A stretch of DNA of 64,000 bases from Paenibacillus sanguinis 2301083 = DSM 16941 (GTDB lineage Bacteria > Bacillota > Bacilli > Paenibacillales > Paenibacillaceae), in assembly GCF_000374825.1 (NCBI RefSeq), contig NZ_KB895377.1:372001-436000 (forward strand), given 5' to 3'. This document shows positions 63,094-64,000 of the stretch, piece by piece (position 1 is the first letter of the stretch; each line of letters starts with the position of its first letter). The notes under the pieces were generated by a model. That model was not told the DNA's origin, did no database searches, and saw only the letters and a list, made by a program, of their open reading frames with translations. The position numbers and the translations under genes are program-made.

Positions 63094-64000
63094 ATGGCAT
63101 TTGAAGGTTTGACAAGCCGATTGCAAAACGTGTTCAGCAAGCTGCGGGGCAAAGGAAAGGTATCGGAAGACGATGTAAATGAAGCGATGCGTGAAGTGCG
63201 CCTAGCTTTGCTGGAGGCGGACGTCAACTTTAAAGTCGTGAAGGAGTTCATCGCCAAGGTCAAGGAGAAGGCGATTGGCAAGGAAGTGATGGATAGCTTC
63301 ACACCGGGCATGGTGATCATCGATATCGTCAACAAAGAGTTGACGGAATTGATGGGAGGAAGCCAAGCCAAGCTGGCTCGCAGCAATCGTCCACCGACGG
63401 TAATTATGATGGCGGGCTTGCAGGGTGCGGGGAAGACGACGACCTCTGCCAAGCTGGCCAAGCTATTGCTTAAGGATAACCATCGTCCGCTTTTGGTGGC
63501 GGGAGATATTTACCGTCCGGCTGCCATCAAGCAGTTGCAGGTACTGGGTGAGCAGATCAAGGTTCCGGTCTTCGCCTTGCCAGAGGGCAACAGTCCGGTA
63601 GAGATCGCGCGTCAGGCGTTGCAGCATGCCAAGGACAATGGAAATGATTACTTGCTGATTGATACCGCTGGCCGTCTGCATATTGATGAGGAATTGATGG
63701 AGGAGCTGCGGCAAATCCATGAGATTACTCAGCCGGACGAGGTATTGCTCGTAGTTGATGCCATGACAGGGCAAGATGCGGTAAACGTGGCGGAAAGCTT
63801 CAATCAACAGCTTAGTCTTAGCGGCGTTGTTTTGACCAAGCTGGATGGCGATACGCGTGGTGGTGCGGCCTTGTCGGTTAAGGCGGTGACCGGCTGTCCG
63901 ATCAAGTTCGTGGCTTTGGGCGAGAAGATGGATGCCCTGGAGCCGTTCCATCCGGAACGTATGGCTTCGCGGATTCTTGGCATGGGTGACATGCTGTCAC
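63094..64000 (+). CDS. ffh: Signal recognition particle protein Ffh, partial (5' part)
   Basis: The first 302 codons of the SRP GTPase; the gene runs off the window. It starts MAFEGLTSRLQNVFSKLRGK (N domain). The GTPase has MMAGLQGAGKTTTSAKLAKL (G1), AGDIYRPAAIKQL, LIDTAGRLHIDEELMEEL and LTKLDGDTRGGAA. The C-terminal methionine-rich M domain that binds signal peptides and SRP RNA lies outside. GAGGTGA is well placed before the ATG. It is cotranscribed with ylxM. Confidence 0.96.
   Translation, partial: MAFEGLTSRLQNVFSKLRGKGKVSEDDVNEAMREVRLALLEADVNFKVVKEFIAKVKEKAIGKEVMDSFTPGMVIIDIVNKELTELMGGSQAKLARSNRPPTVIMMAGLQGAGKTTTSAKLAKLLLKDNHRPLLVAGDIYRPAAIKQLQVLGEQIKVPVFALPEGNSPVEIARQALQHAKDNGNDYLLIDTAGRLHIDEELMEELRQIHEITQPDEVLLVVDAMTGQDAVNVAESFNQQLSLSGVVLTKLDGDTRGGAALSVKAVTGCPIKFVALGEKMDALEPFHPERMASRILGMGDMLS

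Overview
The window comes from a spore-forming, Gram-positive, Paenibacillus-like bacterium (order Bacillales). The evidence is the conserved Firmicutes order rsmD-coaD-ylbJ-ylbL-tmcAL-yceD-rpmF-fapR-plsX-fabH-fabD-fabG-acpP-fabF-rnc-smc-ftsY-ylxM-ffh, strong AGGAGG-type ribosome binding sites with frequent TTG and GTG starts, a sporulation membrane protein (YlbJ), a collagen-like spore-surface type protein, and many glycoside hydrolases with one-component sugar regulators. No rRNA, tRNA, CRISPR array or riboswitch was recognised. The genus is inferred, not proven.

1-5.4 kb holds small housekeeping genes: two GNAT acetyltransferases, a VanZ-like protein, a HAD phosphatase, a zinc-ribbon protein and an S9 peptidase. 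5.5-23.6 kb is a carbohydrate region: a domain-permuted GH3 glucosidase, a GH36 alpha-galactosidase, a GH94 cellobiose phosphorylase with its LacI-type repressor, an aldose epimerase and a lactonase, interspersed with an MCP, an NlpC/P60 lipoprotein, an MFS transporter and a LytTR regulator. One palindromic operator (core AACGCGCGTT) lies before the permuted GH3 gene, before the GH94 gene and before the LacI gene, which defines a probable local cellobiose/beta-glucoside regulon. 23.7-32.1 kb carries an AI-2E-type permease, HelD, an MFS exporter, rpiA, a GNAT, a TPR protein and a GH73 glucosaminidase. 32.2-38.4 kb is a second sugar module: an AraC-type regulator fused to a GH39-like domain that has lost its nucleophile, then a GH3 glucosidase and a GPH-type symporter.

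38.4-42.7 kb is a variable, partly decayed region between the sugar module and the core chromosome. It has two paralogous coiled-coil genes (one expanded by eight 42-bp repeats), a collagen-like protein, a truncated integrase, a split small gene, an IS110 remnant, and two identical 27-nt hairpin repeats 1.86 kb apart.

42.7-64 kb is the conserved core: rRNA methylation and CoA synthesis, fatty-acid and phospholipid synthesis under FapR (a FapR box lies before fapR), then RNase III, SMC and the signal recognition particle genes. An AT-rich island of about 1.5 kb with three small genes, one encoding an eight-cysteine protein, interrupts the usual rnc-smc junction. ffh runs off the right end.

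The strongest leads for new biology are the GH39-like pseudo-enzyme sensor, the repeat-expanded coiled-coil pair with its collagen-like neighbour, the Cys-rich island between rnc and smc, and the 168-bp inverted-repeat element at 17.1-17.3 kb.
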